A DNA stretch of 64,000 bases, taken from assembly GCF_003933245.1 (NCBI RefSeq), contig NZ_QUSX01000001.1:1922001-1986000 (forward strand), given 5' to 3'. How positions within the stretch are numbered: the stretch's first letter is position 1; each line of letters starts with the position of its first letter. The position numbers were made by a program, and so were the translations under genes. Under the pieces are notes generated by a model. The model did no database searches, had not been told where the DNA came from, and saw only the letters and a list, made by a program, of their open reading frames with translations. This DNA is from Maribacter algicola (GTDB lineage Bacteria > Bacteroidota > Bacteroidia > Flavobacteriales > Flavobacteriaceae). Shown here one piece after another: positions 36,555 to 46,235 of the stretch.

Positions 36555-37442
36555 ATGAACAAAATCTTGTTTAAGGTTGGTTTAGTAATTAGCCTCATAG
36601 TCTCAAACAATTTTATCGTTGCCCAAGTTCCTTTGAAGGAACGACAAGCCTTGGAGGAGCTACATGCCCTTACTTCAGGTTCATCTTGGATTAATAAATG
36701 GGATTTAAACGAAACGGTGTCTTCCTGGTATGGGGTTCAGGTAAGGGAGGGCCATGTAGTGTCCATCAATTTGCACCATAACGGACTAGCGGGCGAATTA
36801 CCTGATAATTTTAAGGATTTACCCTATCTGGAAGAATTGAATCTAGCTTTTAACCAACTGAAAGGTAAGCTTCCCCCGTCCCTTTTCAAAAATTCAAGGC
36901 TGCAAGTAGTAAGGCTTGAAATGAATTCCCTTTCAGGGACATTGCCCAAGGTGTATGCTTCAGAATCCCAATTGAGAAAATTAAGCTTGTTCAACAATCA
37001 ATTGGAAGGAGAGATTCCTAGTGAAATCGCACACGCAAAAGCCTTAAAATCATTAAACCTTTCCAGTAATTTTCTAATAGGTTCCTTGCCGGAAAGTCTT
37101 TCCGGTCTTACACAATTGGAACATTTGGAGCTATTTGGCAACAAACTTTCCGGGGAAATCAAACTTGAATTAGGTAACATGGTAAACTTAAAGGAATTGG
37201 TTTTGTCCTATAATAGTTTTGAAGGAAAGCTTCCTAGTAGTACCGCAAATTTGGAGCACTTGGAATTGGTACAATTGCAAGGCAACAACTTTAGTTCTAT
37301 AAGGGCTTTGAGATATTCAAAATCCGAAGGTCTGGCTACCTTTGACAGTGATGACTTGATAATGAACAGTCAATTTAAGGATAAGAGCGGGTTTCGCAAC
37401 ACACGCATGGCCGATACAAAATTTGAGGATTCAGAAAATTAA
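36555..37442 (+). CDS. Secreted leucine-rich-repeat protein 2 (paralogue of 1)
   Basis: 295 residues with the same architecture as the preceding gene: Sec signal (about 1-24, ending FIVAQ), cap with GSSWINKWDLNETVSSWYG, about seven plant-type LRRs, and the C-terminal tail NTRMADTKFEDSEN. The tail is better conserved between the two proteins than parts of the repeats, suggesting a specific function. The tandem arrangement points to gene duplication followed by divergence. It has its own promoter gap and terminator, so the two are separate units. The ligand is unknown. Confidence 0.88.
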   Translation: MNKILFKVGLVISLIVSNNFIVAQVPLKERQALEELHALTSGSSWINKWDLNETVSSWYGVQVREGHVVSINLHHNGLAGELPDNFKDLPYLEELNLAFNQLKGKLPPSLFKNSRLQVVRLEMNSLSGTLPKVYASESQLRKLSLFNNQLEGEIPSEIAHAKALKSLNLSSNFLIGSLPESLSGLTQLEHLELFGNKLSGEIKLELGNMVNLKELVLSYNSFEGKLPSSTANLEHLELVQLQGNNFSSIRALRYSKSEGLATFDSDDLIMNSQFKDKSGFRNTRMADTKFEDSEN

Positions 37443-37463
37443 TTTTCAAGATACATTTTATTC

Positions 37464-37493
37464 AAAAGAGGTGCATAAAGCACCTCTTTTTTG
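37464..37493 (+). terminator. Terminator of LRR gene 2
   Basis: AAAAGAGGTGC and GCACCTCTTTT form an 11-bp perfect stem with loop ATAAA, followed by T-rich sequence. Confidence 0.9.
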
Positions 37494-37857
37494 TTAATGG
37501 GTCAATTACTTTTAAACCACTTTACCCAGCATCAATGTTTGCAATTCAAGTTTTATGAAATTTTTAACCTCCTTCAGAGAATACATGGCAGGCGATTTTT
37601 TGTAGTTTCGTCCTCTTAAAGAGCTTAATTTTCATCTAATACATTGATTTTTATTCAGTTAACTTTTTTGATGAGTTTTCTTTTGATGTTTTGGATGGTA
37701 GAGTGCATCTCTTGGATTGTTACCTAAAAGTTAAGGAATACTTCAGGTCGTTTCAAGAATTAATTTGGACGTTTCACTTACATAATGGAAGTATTGGAAA
37801 TATACAGGGCTATATTTGTAGCCGTTTTAAAAATCAATAGTTAAAACCAAAACCACA
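37494..37857 (+). promoter_or_regulatory. Regulatory region of the RND efflux operon
   Basis: About 360 bp without a convincing gene. It contains TATATTTG at 37811-37818, an exact TAnnTTTG -7 match 39 nt before the first start codon. Two CGTTTCA copies (37749-37755 and 37770-37776), spaced 21 bp (two helical turns), lie just upstream and could be a regulator site. No regulator gene is adjacent to the operon. The rest is AT-rich with no clear structure. Confidence 0.5.
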
Positions 37858-38988
37858 ATGCGAAAAATCATCTTTACCGGACTAGGTATCGTATTAATAT
37901 TGGCTTCATTTTTCTTGGCGAAAGTGATTATAGACAATAAAAAGGTCTTTAAACCAAGAGCCCAAAAAGTAGTGAAAACCGTTTTTACCGAAGTCGTTCA
38001 GAACAAGACCATTCCAATTGTTGTAACGGCCAATGGTAATTTAACGGCCAAACAGAGAATGGAGTTGTATGCAGAAGTACAGGGAGTTTTTAAAACCGGG
38101 AGTAAACTCTTTAAGGAAGGACAGTCGTACAGACAGGGTGAGACCATTATCAGTATTAATGACGATGAATATGCCGCCAGTGTTCAATCTGCCAAAAGTA
38201 ATCTTTATAATGAGCTGACCTCTATTATGCCGGATTTGCGGTTGGATTATCCTGATTTCTATTCCAAATGGCAAAAGTATCTGAACGGATTTGATTTGTC
38301 AAAAAGTACCCCAAAGTTACCTGAAATGACCTCGGAAAGTGAGCGTTTCTTTATTACAGGCAGGGGTATTTTATCCAGTTATTACAACGTGAAAAATTTG
38401 GAACAACGGCTTTCAAAATATAGGATCATCGCGCCTTTCACCGGTGTATTGACCGAAGCACTTGTAACCGAGGGGACCTTGGTAAGATCTGGTCAAAAAT
38501 TGGGAGAGTTCATTAATCCCGGTGTTTACGAATTGGAGGTTTCGGTGAGTAAATCATTTACTGATTTGCTAAAGGTAGGGGAGTCCGTGGAATTGACAAG
38601 TCTGGGTGGCGATGAAACATATACCGGAAAGGTTACTAGAATAAATGGTAGGGTTGACCAGGCTTCCCAAACTATCAAGGCCTATATTGAGGTGGACAAT
38701 AATAAGTTGCGTGAGGGTATGTATCTAGAAGCGAAATTGGATGCCAGAAAAGAGGAGAACGCCATAGAAATAGATAGAAGCTTACTGTTGGAGGGCGATA
38801 AGATTTTTGTAGTTAGGGATTCTGTATTGGATCTTATTGATGTAAAGCCTGTTTATTTTTCAGAGAAAAGCGTGGTGTTAAAGGATGTTCCCAATGGAAT
38901 GACGATTATGTCCAAACCTTTGATCGGTGCCTATACGGGTATGGCAGTCAAGGTATATGAAGACCAACCAGATAACTCTAAAGGATAA
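37858..38988 (+). CDS. RND efflux periplasmic adaptor (membrane fusion protein)
   Basis: Links the inner-membrane pump to the TolC channel. It has one N-terminal membrane segment (about residues 5-25), the first half of a lipoyl domain (ITVVTANGNLTAKQRMELYAEVQG region; VVTANGNL is visible), a short and poorly coiled hairpin (about 100-185), the second half of the lipoyl domain (APFTGVLTEALVTEGTLVRSG), and a beta-barrel domain. The 376-residue length fits the HlyD/AcrA class. The stop overlaps the pump start as TAATG, so translation is coupled. Confidence 0.92.
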   Translation: MRKIIFTGLGIVLILASFFLAKVIIDNKKVFKPRAQKVVKTVFTEVVQNKTIPIVVTANGNLTAKQRMELYAEVQGVFKTGSKLFKEGQSYRQGETIISINDDEYAASVQSAKSNLYNELTSIMPDLRLDYPDFYSKWQKYLNGFDLSKSTPKLPEMTSESERFFITGRGILSSYYNVKNLEQRLSKYRIIAPFTGVLTEALVTEGTLVRSGQKLGEFINPGVYELEVSVSKSFTDLLKVGESVELTSLGGDETYTGKVTRINGRVDQASQTIKAYIEVDNNKLREGMYLEAKLDARKEENAIEIDRSLLLEGDKIFVVRDSVLDLIDVKPVYFSEKSVVLKDVPNGMTIMSKPLIGAYTGMAVKVYEDQPDNSKG

Positions 38989-41900
38989 TGCGAAAAATTA
39001 TTGAATACTTTATAAGGTACCATGTTGCTGTCAATGTGGTGGTTATTGCCTTTGCCCTTTTTGGAATCGTGGGGTACAAATCCTTAAAATCCTCTTTCTT
39101 TCCATTATCGGATTCCAAGAACATATCTATATCCATAACATATCCAGGTGCTTCACCTCAGGAAGTTGAGGAAGGTATCGTTCTCAAGATCGAGGATAAT
39201 TTAAAGGGCTTGGAAGGTGTTGATCGTGTCACTTCTACTTCAAGGGAAAACAGTGGTACCATCAATATAGAAATTGAGAAAGGAAGGGACATTGATTTTA
39301 TGCTGCTTGAGGTTAAAAACGCAGTGGATAGGGTACCCACCTTCCCAACTGGTATGGAACCCTTGGTGGTTTCCAAATTGGAGGCGGTTCGTCAAACTAT
39401 TTCCTTTGCCATTAGTGGCGAAAATATACCCTTGGCCACTTTAAAAAACGTTGGCAGGCAGATAGAGAACGACTTAAGGGCCATTCCAGGTATTTCCCAG
39501 ATAGAAATTTCAGGGTTTCCACAGGAAGAAATTGAGATCGCGGTAAACGAAAATAGTCTATTGGCCTATGGTATTTCCTTTCAGGAAGTGGCCACTGCGG
39601 TTGGAAATGCCAACATTTTGGTCACCGGTGGTAATATAAAAACGGAGGCTGAGGAATACTTGATCCGTGCCAACAATCGGTCATATTACGGGGATGAACT
39701 TTCCAATCTTATTATAAAGGCGGACCCATCCGGGAGTACGGTGCGTTTAAAGGACGTAGCGGATATTAAGGACCGCTTTGCCGAAGATCCAAATGCCAGT
39801 TACTTTGACGGTAATTTGGCGGTAAACGTGTCCATAACCAGTACGAATACGGAGGATTTGATCCAATCTGCCAATGACGTAAAGTCCTATGTGGAGGAAT
39901 TCAACCAAAAATATACCAATGTGGAATTGGATATTGTTTCGGATCAGTCGGAAACATTGGTGCAAAGAACCGAATTGTTGGCTGAAAACGCCATCATGGG
40001 GATGATTCTGGTATTGATATTTCTGTCACTTTTCTTGAATACCAGGCTAGCGTTTTGGGTAGCCTTTGGATTGCCGGTAGCCTTCCTTGGAATGTTCGTA
40101 TTTGCCGGATTTTTCAATGTCACCATCAACGTACTATCCTTGTTCGGGATGATCATCGTAATCGGCATATTGGTGGATGATGGTATCGTGATTGCGGAAA
40201 ACATCTACCAACATTACGAAAAGGGAAAATCGCCTGTGCAAGCTGCCGTAGATGGCACCATGGAAGTATTGCCCCCAATTATTTCGGCAATTATTACAAC
40301 CATCTTGGCCTTCTCCATCTTTCTGTTCCTTGATAGCCGAATAGGGGAGTTTTTTGGCGAAGTTTCCGTTATCGTAATCCTTACGTTGGTAGTTTCCCTC
40401 GTTGAGGCACTGATTATCCTGCCTGCGCATTTGGCGCATTCCAAAGCTTTGCAGCCGCTGGATGAAAAACCCAAAAAGGGTTTGGCAAGTGCTTTTGCCA
40501 AACTAAGGATCATCAATGATTTTGGAGATAAGATTATGGTTTGGATGCGTGACAAATTGTACGCTCCATCCTTGCGTTTCGCCATGCGTTACAAAATTCT
40601 CACCTTCAGCTTTTTTGCCATGGCCTTGGTGCTCACTTTTGGTTCTTTGGGAGGAGGTATCATACGAACCGCTTTCTTTCCAAGAATAGCCAGTGACAGG
40701 GTAAGTATTGAACTTCAAATGCCCAATGGTACCAACGAAAAAGTTACGGATTCTATCATAAGCCTTATAGAGGAAAAGGCCGAAATCGTAAATCAGGAAC
40801 TTACCAAGGAATACTTATCCAACTCGGATAAAATGATGTACGAGAACATGATTCGTAGACTTGGCCCTGGATCTTCAACGGCGCAATTGACTATTAACCT
40901 TTTACCAGGGGAAGAACGGCCGGATGAAGTGGTGGCCGATGTGGTAACGAGGAGAATCGAGGAGCTGGTTGGTCCTGTTATAGGTGTGGAAAGTCTCATT
41001 TACGGTTCCGGAGGAAATTTTGGAGGCTCACCCGTATCCGTTTCTTTGCTGGGTAACAATATTGAAGAGCTCAAGGCGGCCAAGAATGAACTTAAGGGAA
41101 TTCTACAGAACAATACCCGTTTAAAGGATATTTCTGATAACGACCCCGCTGGTATCAAGGAAATCCGATTACAATTGAAGGAAAATGCCTATTTGTTGGG
41201 ATTGGACCTACGAACGGTAATGAACCAAGTGCGGGCAGGATTCTTTGGTGTACAGGCCCAGCGTTTTCAAAGGTCACAGGACGAGATCAGGGTTTGGGTG
41301 CGATATGACCGGGAAAACAGGTCATCCATTACAAATTTGGACGAGATGCGTATTGTAACGCCCTCCGGAGACCGTGTGCCTCTAAAGGAAATTGCCGAGT
41401 ATTCCATAGAGCGCGGTGACGTAGCAATCAACAGGTTGGAAGGCCGTAGGGAAATACAGGTATCTGCAGATATGAAGGATATTAAGGATAGCCCCACGGA
41501 AATCATGGCTGAAATCCAAAATGTGATCATGCCGGACATTCAGTCCAAATATCCTACGGTTTCCGCTTCCTACGAAGGTCAGAACAGGGAATTGGGCAAG
41601 TTGACCGGTTCACTTAAAGTTGTTGGTCTTTCCGTTTTACTTCTCATTTATATTACCATTGCTTTTACTTTTAGGAGTTTTAGTCAGCCCTTAATGTTGC
41701 TGCTATTGGTTCCCTTTAGTTTTACGGCGGTCGCTTGGGGACACTGGATCCACGATTTCCCCCTCAATGTACTTTCAATCTTGGGAATTATCGCCTTGAT
41801 AGGCATCATGGTAAACGATGGCCTGGTACTGATTGGCAAGTTCAACACGAACTTAAGGGAAGGAATGACCTTCGATGCGGCCATTTATGAAGCTGGAAAA

Positions 41901-42263
41901 TCGAGGTTCAGGGCTATTTTCCTCACCTCGGTAACTACCATTGCCGGTTTGGCGCCCCTTATGGCGGAAACTAGTAGGCAAGCGCAGTTTTTAAAGCCTA
42001 TGGCCATTTCAATCGCCTATGGTATTGGTATCGCAACCATTTTAACACTTTTGATGCTGCCTTTGTTTCTATCCTTTGGAAATAAATTGAAATCCAAAAA
42101 CAAAATGTTGGCCAGCGGTCACAAGATTACCAAGGAAGAGGTGGAAAGGGCCATCTTGGAGCAAAGGGAAAAAGAACATTTGGAAGGACAAAAGAATCAT
42201 GGCCCCAACGGAAATCTATTGGAAGAAAAACCATATCATAAAGAATTAGAAGAAACCTTATAA
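38988..42263 (+). CDS. RND family efflux pump permease
   Basis: Proton-driven inner-membrane exporter of the HAE/AcrB superfamily, 1091 residues with twelve membrane helices in two six-helix blocks and two large periplasmic loops. The helix-4 proton-relay acids are visible in GILVDDGIVIAENIYQHYEKG (core VDDGIVIAEN), and the paired motif in the second half is MVNDGLVLIGKF. N-terminal landmarks are SFFPLSDSKNISISITYPGASPQEVEEGI (core TYPGASPQEVE). It is the middle gene of a three-gene operon with TAATG overlaps on both sides. The substrate range is unknown. Confidence 0.94.
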   Translation: MRKIIEYFIRYHVAVNVVVIAFALFGIVGYKSLKSSFFPLSDSKNISISITYPGASPQEVEEGIVLKIEDNLKGLEGVDRVTSTSRENSGTINIEIEKGRDIDFMLLEVKNAVDRVPTFPTGMEPLVVSKLEAVRQTISFAISGENIPLATLKNVGRQIENDLRAIPGISQIEISGFPQEEIEIAVNENSLLAYGISFQEVATAVGNANILVTGGNIKTEAEEYLIRANNRSYYGDELSNLIIKADPSGSTVRLKDVADIKDRFAEDPNASYFDGNLAVNVSITSTNTEDLIQSANDVKSYVEEFNQKYTNVELDIVSDQSETLVQRTELLAENAIMGMILVLIFLSLFLNTRLAFWVAFGLPVAFLGMFVFAGFFNVTINVLSLFGMIIVIGILVDDGIVIAENIYQHYEKGKSPVQAAVDGTMEVLPPIISAIITTILAFSIFLFLDSRIGEFFGEVSVIVILTLVVSLVEALIILPAHLAHSKALQPLDEKPKKGLASAFAKLRIINDFGDKIMVWMRDKLYAPSLRFAMRYKILTFSFFAMALVLTFGSLGGGIIRTAFFPRIASDRVSIELQMPNGTNEKVTDSIISLIEEKAEIVNQELTKEYLSNSDKMMYENMIRRLGPGSSTAQLTINLLPGEERPDEVVADVVTRRIEELVGPVIGVESLIYGSGGNFGGSPVSVSLLGNNIEELKAAKNELKGILQNNTRLKDISDNDPAGIKEIRLQLKENAYLLGLDLRTVMNQVRAGFFGVQAQRFQRSQDEIRVWVRYDRENRSSITNLDEMRIVTPSGDRVPLKEIAEYSIERGDVAINRLEGRREIQVSADMKDIKDSPTEIMAEIQNVIMPDIQSKYPTVSASYEGQNRELGKLTGSLKVVGLSVLLLIYITIAFTFRSFSQPLMLLLLVPFSFTAVAWGHWIHDFPLNVLSILGIIALIGIMVNDGLVLIGKFNTNLREGMTFDAAIYEAGKSRFRAIFLTSVTTIAGLAPLMAETSRQAQFLKPMAISIAYGIGIATILTLLMLPLFLSFGNKLKSKNKMLASGHKITKEEVERAILEQREKEHLEGQKNHGPNGNLLEEKPYHKELEETL

Positions 42264-43579
42264 TGATAAGATTTAGATTAACAATTTTCCTAGTACTTGT
42301 CTCTTTTTTAAGTGGAGCACAGGAAAACCTACTTTCCAAGCAAGAAGCGATTGCGAAAGCATTGGAGAATAATTTTGGCATTTTGGTGGCCAACAACAAT
42401 TTAAGGATTGCTGAGAATAACAAAAGCCTTATGAATTCAGGTTTTTTGCCTTCCTTAACAGGAAATGCCGGTGCATCCTATGATAAAAACAATCAAGAGG
42501 CCACTTTTCAGGATGGTAATGTTAGGGCCATTGATGGTGCAGAAACCACAAGGTACAATGCGTCCTTAAACATGAACTATACACTTTTCGACGGTCTGGG
42601 AAGAATGTATGATTTCAAAAGACTCAAGGAAGAATATAATTTGAGTGCCCTAGAGACAAGGGAAACTATTGAGACTACCATGCTCCAATTGTTTACGGTC
42701 TATTTTGAGGTAGCAAGACTTACCGAGAATATTAACGTATTGGAAGAAACTTTTTCCAATACCAAAAACAGATTGCAAAGGGCGGAATATAGCTTTGAAT
42801 TCGGTCGTACAAATAAATTGGATGTCTTGAACGCAGAAGTTGACTTGGTCAACGATAGTATAAACCTTATGAACGAGCGGCAAACGCTCAGGAATACTAA
42901 AAGGGATTTGAACCTCTTGTTGAACCGTGAGCTACTTACCACTTTTGAGGTGGATACGGTCGTGACTTTTTCCAATCCTATTAGACTCGAGGAATTTCTT
43001 GGGCTTGGAGTTGAAAACAATGTGCGGATTCTCCAAATGAAACAGAATATTAAAATTAACGACTTCACCTTAAAATCCAGCAAATCGGTCTTTTTGCCTA
43101 CCGTTGGGCTAACAGGATCATATGGTTGGAACCAAGGTAATTTCCCCGCAACCAATTTCTTGGCGTCAAATGTATCTACGGGGGTTTCCGCAGGTCTAAA
43201 TTTAACTTGGAACTTGTTCAATGGAGGAACAAGTATCACCCAAGTAAAGAACGCCAAGATTTTATTGGATAACCAAGAGATATTGGAAAATCAGACCATT
43301 CAAGAAGTGAAACGGGATATCGAAAACGCCAAGGACGATTATAGAAACCGACTTGATATACTGGCACTGCAAGAGAAGAATGTAATAACGGCGCAAAATA
43401 ATTTTGATCGATCTAACGAGCAATATAAACTAGGGCGAATTACCTCCGTAGAACTAAGACAGGCACAGATCAATTTATTAAACGCCCAAACCAATAAAAA
43501 CTTCGCCAAATACGATGCTAAATTGGCGGAATTACAATTACTCCAACTCACTGGGCAGTTACTAAATGTTGAAATATAA
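42263..43579 (+). CDS. TolC-family outer-membrane efflux channel
   Basis: Outer-membrane exit duct of the RND system. It has a Sec signal peptide (about residues 1-19, ending SGAQ) and then two OEP repeats built of long helices (about 25-210 and 240-430), with the typical YDLFDGLGR/LFNGGTSITQVKNA strand-turn positions (NYTLFDGLGR and TWNLFNGGTSI). Length (438) is normal. Coupled to the pump gene by a TAATG overlap, it completes adaptor-pump-channel in the order of assembly. Confidence 0.93.
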   Translation: MIRFRLTIFLVLVSFLSGAQENLLSKQEAIAKALENNFGILVANNNLRIAENNKSLMNSGFLPSLTGNAGASYDKNNQEATFQDGNVRAIDGAETTRYNASLNMNYTLFDGLGRMYDFKRLKEEYNLSALETRETIETTMLQLFTVYFEVARLTENINVLEETFSNTKNRLQRAEYSFEFGRTNKLDVLNAEVDLVNDSINLMNERQTLRNTKRDLNLLLNRELLTTFEVDTVVTFSNPIRLEEFLGLGVENNVRILQMKQNIKINDFTLKSSKSVFLPTVGLTGSYGWNQGNFPATNFLASNVSTGVSAGLNLTWNLFNGGTSITQVKNAKILLDNQEILENQTIQEVKRDIENAKDDYRNRLDILALQEKNVITAQNNFDRSNEQYKLGRITSVELRQAQINLLNAQTNKNFAKYDAKLAELQLLQLTGQLLNVEI

Positions 43580-43611
43580 ACGGCACAGTTCAAATTATAA
43601 AATAGCGTACC

Positions 43612-44283
43612 ATGTACAAGGATAAAACGGACAAAGAACTTTTGGAGGTGTTGGAACAGTATTCCCAATTGACATTCGAGTCCCAACTAATATTAAAGGA
43701 CGAGATCAATAAGAGAGGACTTATTGCTGATACCTCGGAACTTGATGCCGCTATCGACGATAAAATTGCACGCATCAAAAATTTTGAATTTTTGAAGGAT
43801 TTTGGTTTTAAGGCCGAAATGACCGACAATAAATTTTTGGTAACCAGGACCCAAAGCGCGACCTTGACCGATGTCTTTGCGGTCATTTTGGGGCTCATTA
43901 TTTTCTTCTTGGGCGTCAACGGAGTCGTAAATCTTGTAATGACCTTTGTAAATGGTGAAGAAATCGATGTGTTTACCCTTGCCGTCAAGTTTGCCATGGC
44001 GGGACTCGTTTTTGTTGGCATCAAATTCTTTAGTGGCCTAAAACGATTGTTCGACTATAGTGGTTTTGAACTGGCGCGCACGGATGGCGATATTACCTTA
44101 AAAAAGCGCTTCGATATTAAACTTGAGGAAATCAGGGCAAAAGCTTCAGACCTGTTCTTGGATAGGGAGGAGGATGAATTGGAGCTTAAATTGGGGAATC
44201 AGGTTATTTTCAGTTCCAATGCGGAAAGTTTGGTGCAACGGATGACCTTGGAAGAATTGACCAAAAGACTTAAAGGGAATTAA
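43612..44283 (+). CDS. Membrane protein of unknown function downstream of the efflux operon
   Basis: A 223-residue protein with an N-terminal acidic helical segment (about 1-75: ELLEVLEQYSQLTFESQLILKDEIN-like, core EVLEQYSQLTFESQ), two membrane helices (about 85-105 and 120-145) and a soluble C-terminal domain (LKRLFDYSGFEL...EELTKRLKGN). No domain was recognised. It lies 32 bp after tolC, so it may be co-transcribed, and 12 bp before a CPXCG zinc-ribbon gene. Confidence 0.7.
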   Translation: MYKDKTDKELLEVLEQYSQLTFESQLILKDEINKRGLIADTSELDAAIDDKIARIKNFEFLKDFGFKAEMTDNKFLVTRTQSATLTDVFAVILGLIIFFLGVNGVVNLVMTFVNGEEIDVFTLAVKFAMAGLVFVGIKFFSGLKRLFDYSGFELARTDGDITLKKRFDIKLEEIRAKASDLFLDREEDELELKLGNQVIFSSNAESLVQRMTLEELTKRLKGN

Positions 44284-44295
44284 TCGTACCAAGTT

Positions 44296-44478
44296 ATGTA
44301 CGAGCACTTTTTTCAATGTCCGTATTGCTGGGAAGAGGTTTCCATGCTCATGGACCCTTCCATTTCCAAACAGACCTATATAGAAGATTGTGAAGTATGC
44401 TGCAACCCCATTGAAGTGACCCCCGAATTTCAAGGAGATGAATTGGTTGGTTTTGAAGCTAGGGAAATTGGACAATAA
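44296..44478 (+). CDS. CPXCG-motif cysteine-rich protein
   Basis: A 60-residue protein with CPYC (Cys8-Cys11) and CEVC-C (Cys32, Cys35, Cys36), a rubredoxin-like zinc-ribbon pattern found in many proteobacterial and Bacteroidota genomes. The role is unknown. It is convergent with the GIN-domain gene, which starts one base after its stop, leaving no room for a terminator. Confidence 0.85.
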   Translation: MYEHFFQCPYCWEEVSMLMDPSISKQTYIEDCEVCCNPIEVTPEFQGDELVGFEAREIGQ

Positions 44479-45174
44479 CTAATCCATTTCTTGAATCTTA
44501 CCCCCAAAGACTTTGTCCCTTTTCACATTCTTCGGTTTTCCATAGATGTAAATGGATCCACCGGCCTTCACTTTGGCATTTACTTCCTCCGTGGCTCTGA
44601 CATCGGCCCTACCCCCTGCCATCACGGTTACTTCTGTAACCTCCGTATTCAAATCCTTGCAATAGGCCTTTCCGCCCGTATTCACGGAAACCTCCTGTTT
44701 TTTACTGCTTCCCGTTAGGTTTATTTCACTTCCGGATACGGAGCGTACGTAGACTTCCTCCAAATCGACCTTTAGGTCAATGATTCCACCTTCCTGTCCT
44801 TTAATTTCGACTTTGGAACCCTTGAAGGTTTCTTCGGAAATAATTTTTGCATTTTCATTGACATCCAACAAGGTCAAGTCTTCTGAATAGTATAAGGTGC
44901 CCTTGGCCTCATCGCCGTCCATGAAATTGCCAAACTCCATCTTGATTTTTAGAAGTCCGTTTTTATTGGATATTTCCACTTCGTCACGGTCGTCTCCCGT
45001 AATGACCAATTTGTTCTCATTGCTTTTTACCAAGGAAACTACAATTCGGTCGTAGACCTTCAGTTCCGTAAACTTTTCAAGGGTTTTGGTATTTGCCTTT
45101 TGGGCGAATGTTAACGAGCCGATACATAAAGTGATGGCGAAAGTATATAACTGTTTCATTTCTAAGATGTTCAT
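44479..45174 (-). CDS. Secreted GIN-domain (DUF2807) protein
   Basis: Exported beta-helical protein. The signal peptide is best read from ATG6 (MKQLYTFAITLCIGSLTFAQ, 45159), cut near residue 20. The rest is the GIN/DUF2807 repeat pattern of short beta strands (KVYDRIVVSLVKSNENKLVITG region, DLTLLDVNENAKI, VYVRSVSGSEINLTGS, VSVNTGGKAYCKD, EVTVMAGGRADVRAT, VKAGGSIYIYGKP), as in auto-transporter-adhesin-like head domains. No catalytic residue is expected. It is often adhesion- or binding-related in Bacteroidota, but the ligand is unknown. Confidence 0.85.
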   Translation of the reverse strand: MNILEMKQLYTFAITLCIGSLTFAQKANTKTLEKFTELKVYDRIVVSLVKSNENKLVITGDDRDEVEISNKNGLLKIKMEFGNFMDGDEAKGTLYYSEDLTLLDVNENAKIISEETFKGSKVEIKGQEGGIIDLKVDLEEVYVRSVSGSEINLTGSSKKQEVSVNTGGKAYCKDLNTEVTEVTVMAGGRADVRATEEVNAKVKAGGSIYIYGKPKNVKRDKVFGGKIQEMD

Positions 45175-45249
45175 TAGCTGAGTTTTTCAAAGGGTAATTT
45201 AAGACTATTTACGCAAAGTTAATAACGTGTTTTTTACAACGGAAAACTG

Positions 45250-46095
45250 CTATTCAAAACTCTTTTTGTAGGAAGATGGGGATATGCCTTTTAGGGCCTT
45301 GAATTGTCTATTGAAATTGGACTGATTTTGAAAACCATAGGTCTCTTCGATTTTACTAATTGATAGGCTGTTTGACAACACCAATTGCTGGCACGCATGG
45401 GACACCCTATATTCGATTAAAAAGTCCATAAAACTTTTGTTGGTATGTTTTTTAAAGAACCGACAAAAGGAATTTTTGGTCATATGGCTTAAAGAAGCTA
45501 CTTCTTCCAGTGGTAAGGGCCTATGAAAATTTTGGATTACCAGATCAAAAATGCGCTGCAACCGTTCCCCTTTGTCCAGACTTCGCATCTTTGCGGTGGC
45601 CGATAGCGAGAGCGTCTGGCTAGGAAGGCCACATAACTTGCTCAGTAGCTGCAACAATCCTAGAAATCGGTCGAATCTATTTTTATGTTCCATCCCCTTT
45701 ATAAATTGACCGAGTTCTTTTTGTTGTTCCAACACCCTAAACCCATGTTGCGCCTTGTCAAAAAACATCCGTACATCTTGAAGTTCCAATAAATGGAAGA
45801 AATTTTCACCAAAGGAATCCTTGGTAAAAAACAGCGTGTACCTTTTAGATGGTATCTTGCCGGTATCCTCACTTTTAAACAGGTGGGGAATGGTACTTCC
45901 TATAACAAAAAGCTCATCGGAGCTGTATGGATGAATTCCGTCTATAAAGATCAGTTTTCCGGTACCCCGCTCAATATAACTTATCTGTATTTCCTCATGT
46001 TAATGGAGCTTGTCATAGAACCGGATTTCCTCATCAACCTGGAATACCAAATTCTCCGAGGGCGATTTTGGGATTACGAAGGGCAGTACTTTCAT
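45250..46095 (-). pseudogene. AraC-family regulator interrupted by an in-frame TAA
   Basis: Read from ATG at 46095 the frame encodes an N-terminal cupin sensor (MKVLPFVIPKSPSENLVFQ, then FYDKLH-stop-HEEIQISYIERGTG) and a C-terminal double helix-turn-helix (about residues 175-281, with LPLEEVASLSHMTKNSFCRFF and SISKIEETYGFQNQSNFNRQF). Codon 32 is TAA (46000-46002); the family context expects Gln here, so a single C-to-T change in CAA would explain it. Both sides remain open and well conserved, so the loss looks recent. The part after the stop could make an HTH-only protein from a TTG at 45789. Divergent to the hydroxyproline operon, it is its likely regulator. Confidence 0.85.
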
Positions 46096-46235
46096 TTTTT
46101 AAGATTAGTTCAAAATATCCGTAAAATGCTAATTATTTTCAAATATAAGGGTAATATAATACTGAAACTGGATAAGATGCAATTAGGGCTTTTTACATTG
46201 TCTATGTAATTTTATGAAAACAAAATTATTGAGTT

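Noticed and set aside
45793..46209. 138-codon plus-strand frame
   Set aside because: It lies opposite the N-terminal cupin part of the broken AraC gene, whose reading on the minus strand gives family-like sequence on both sides of the stop.
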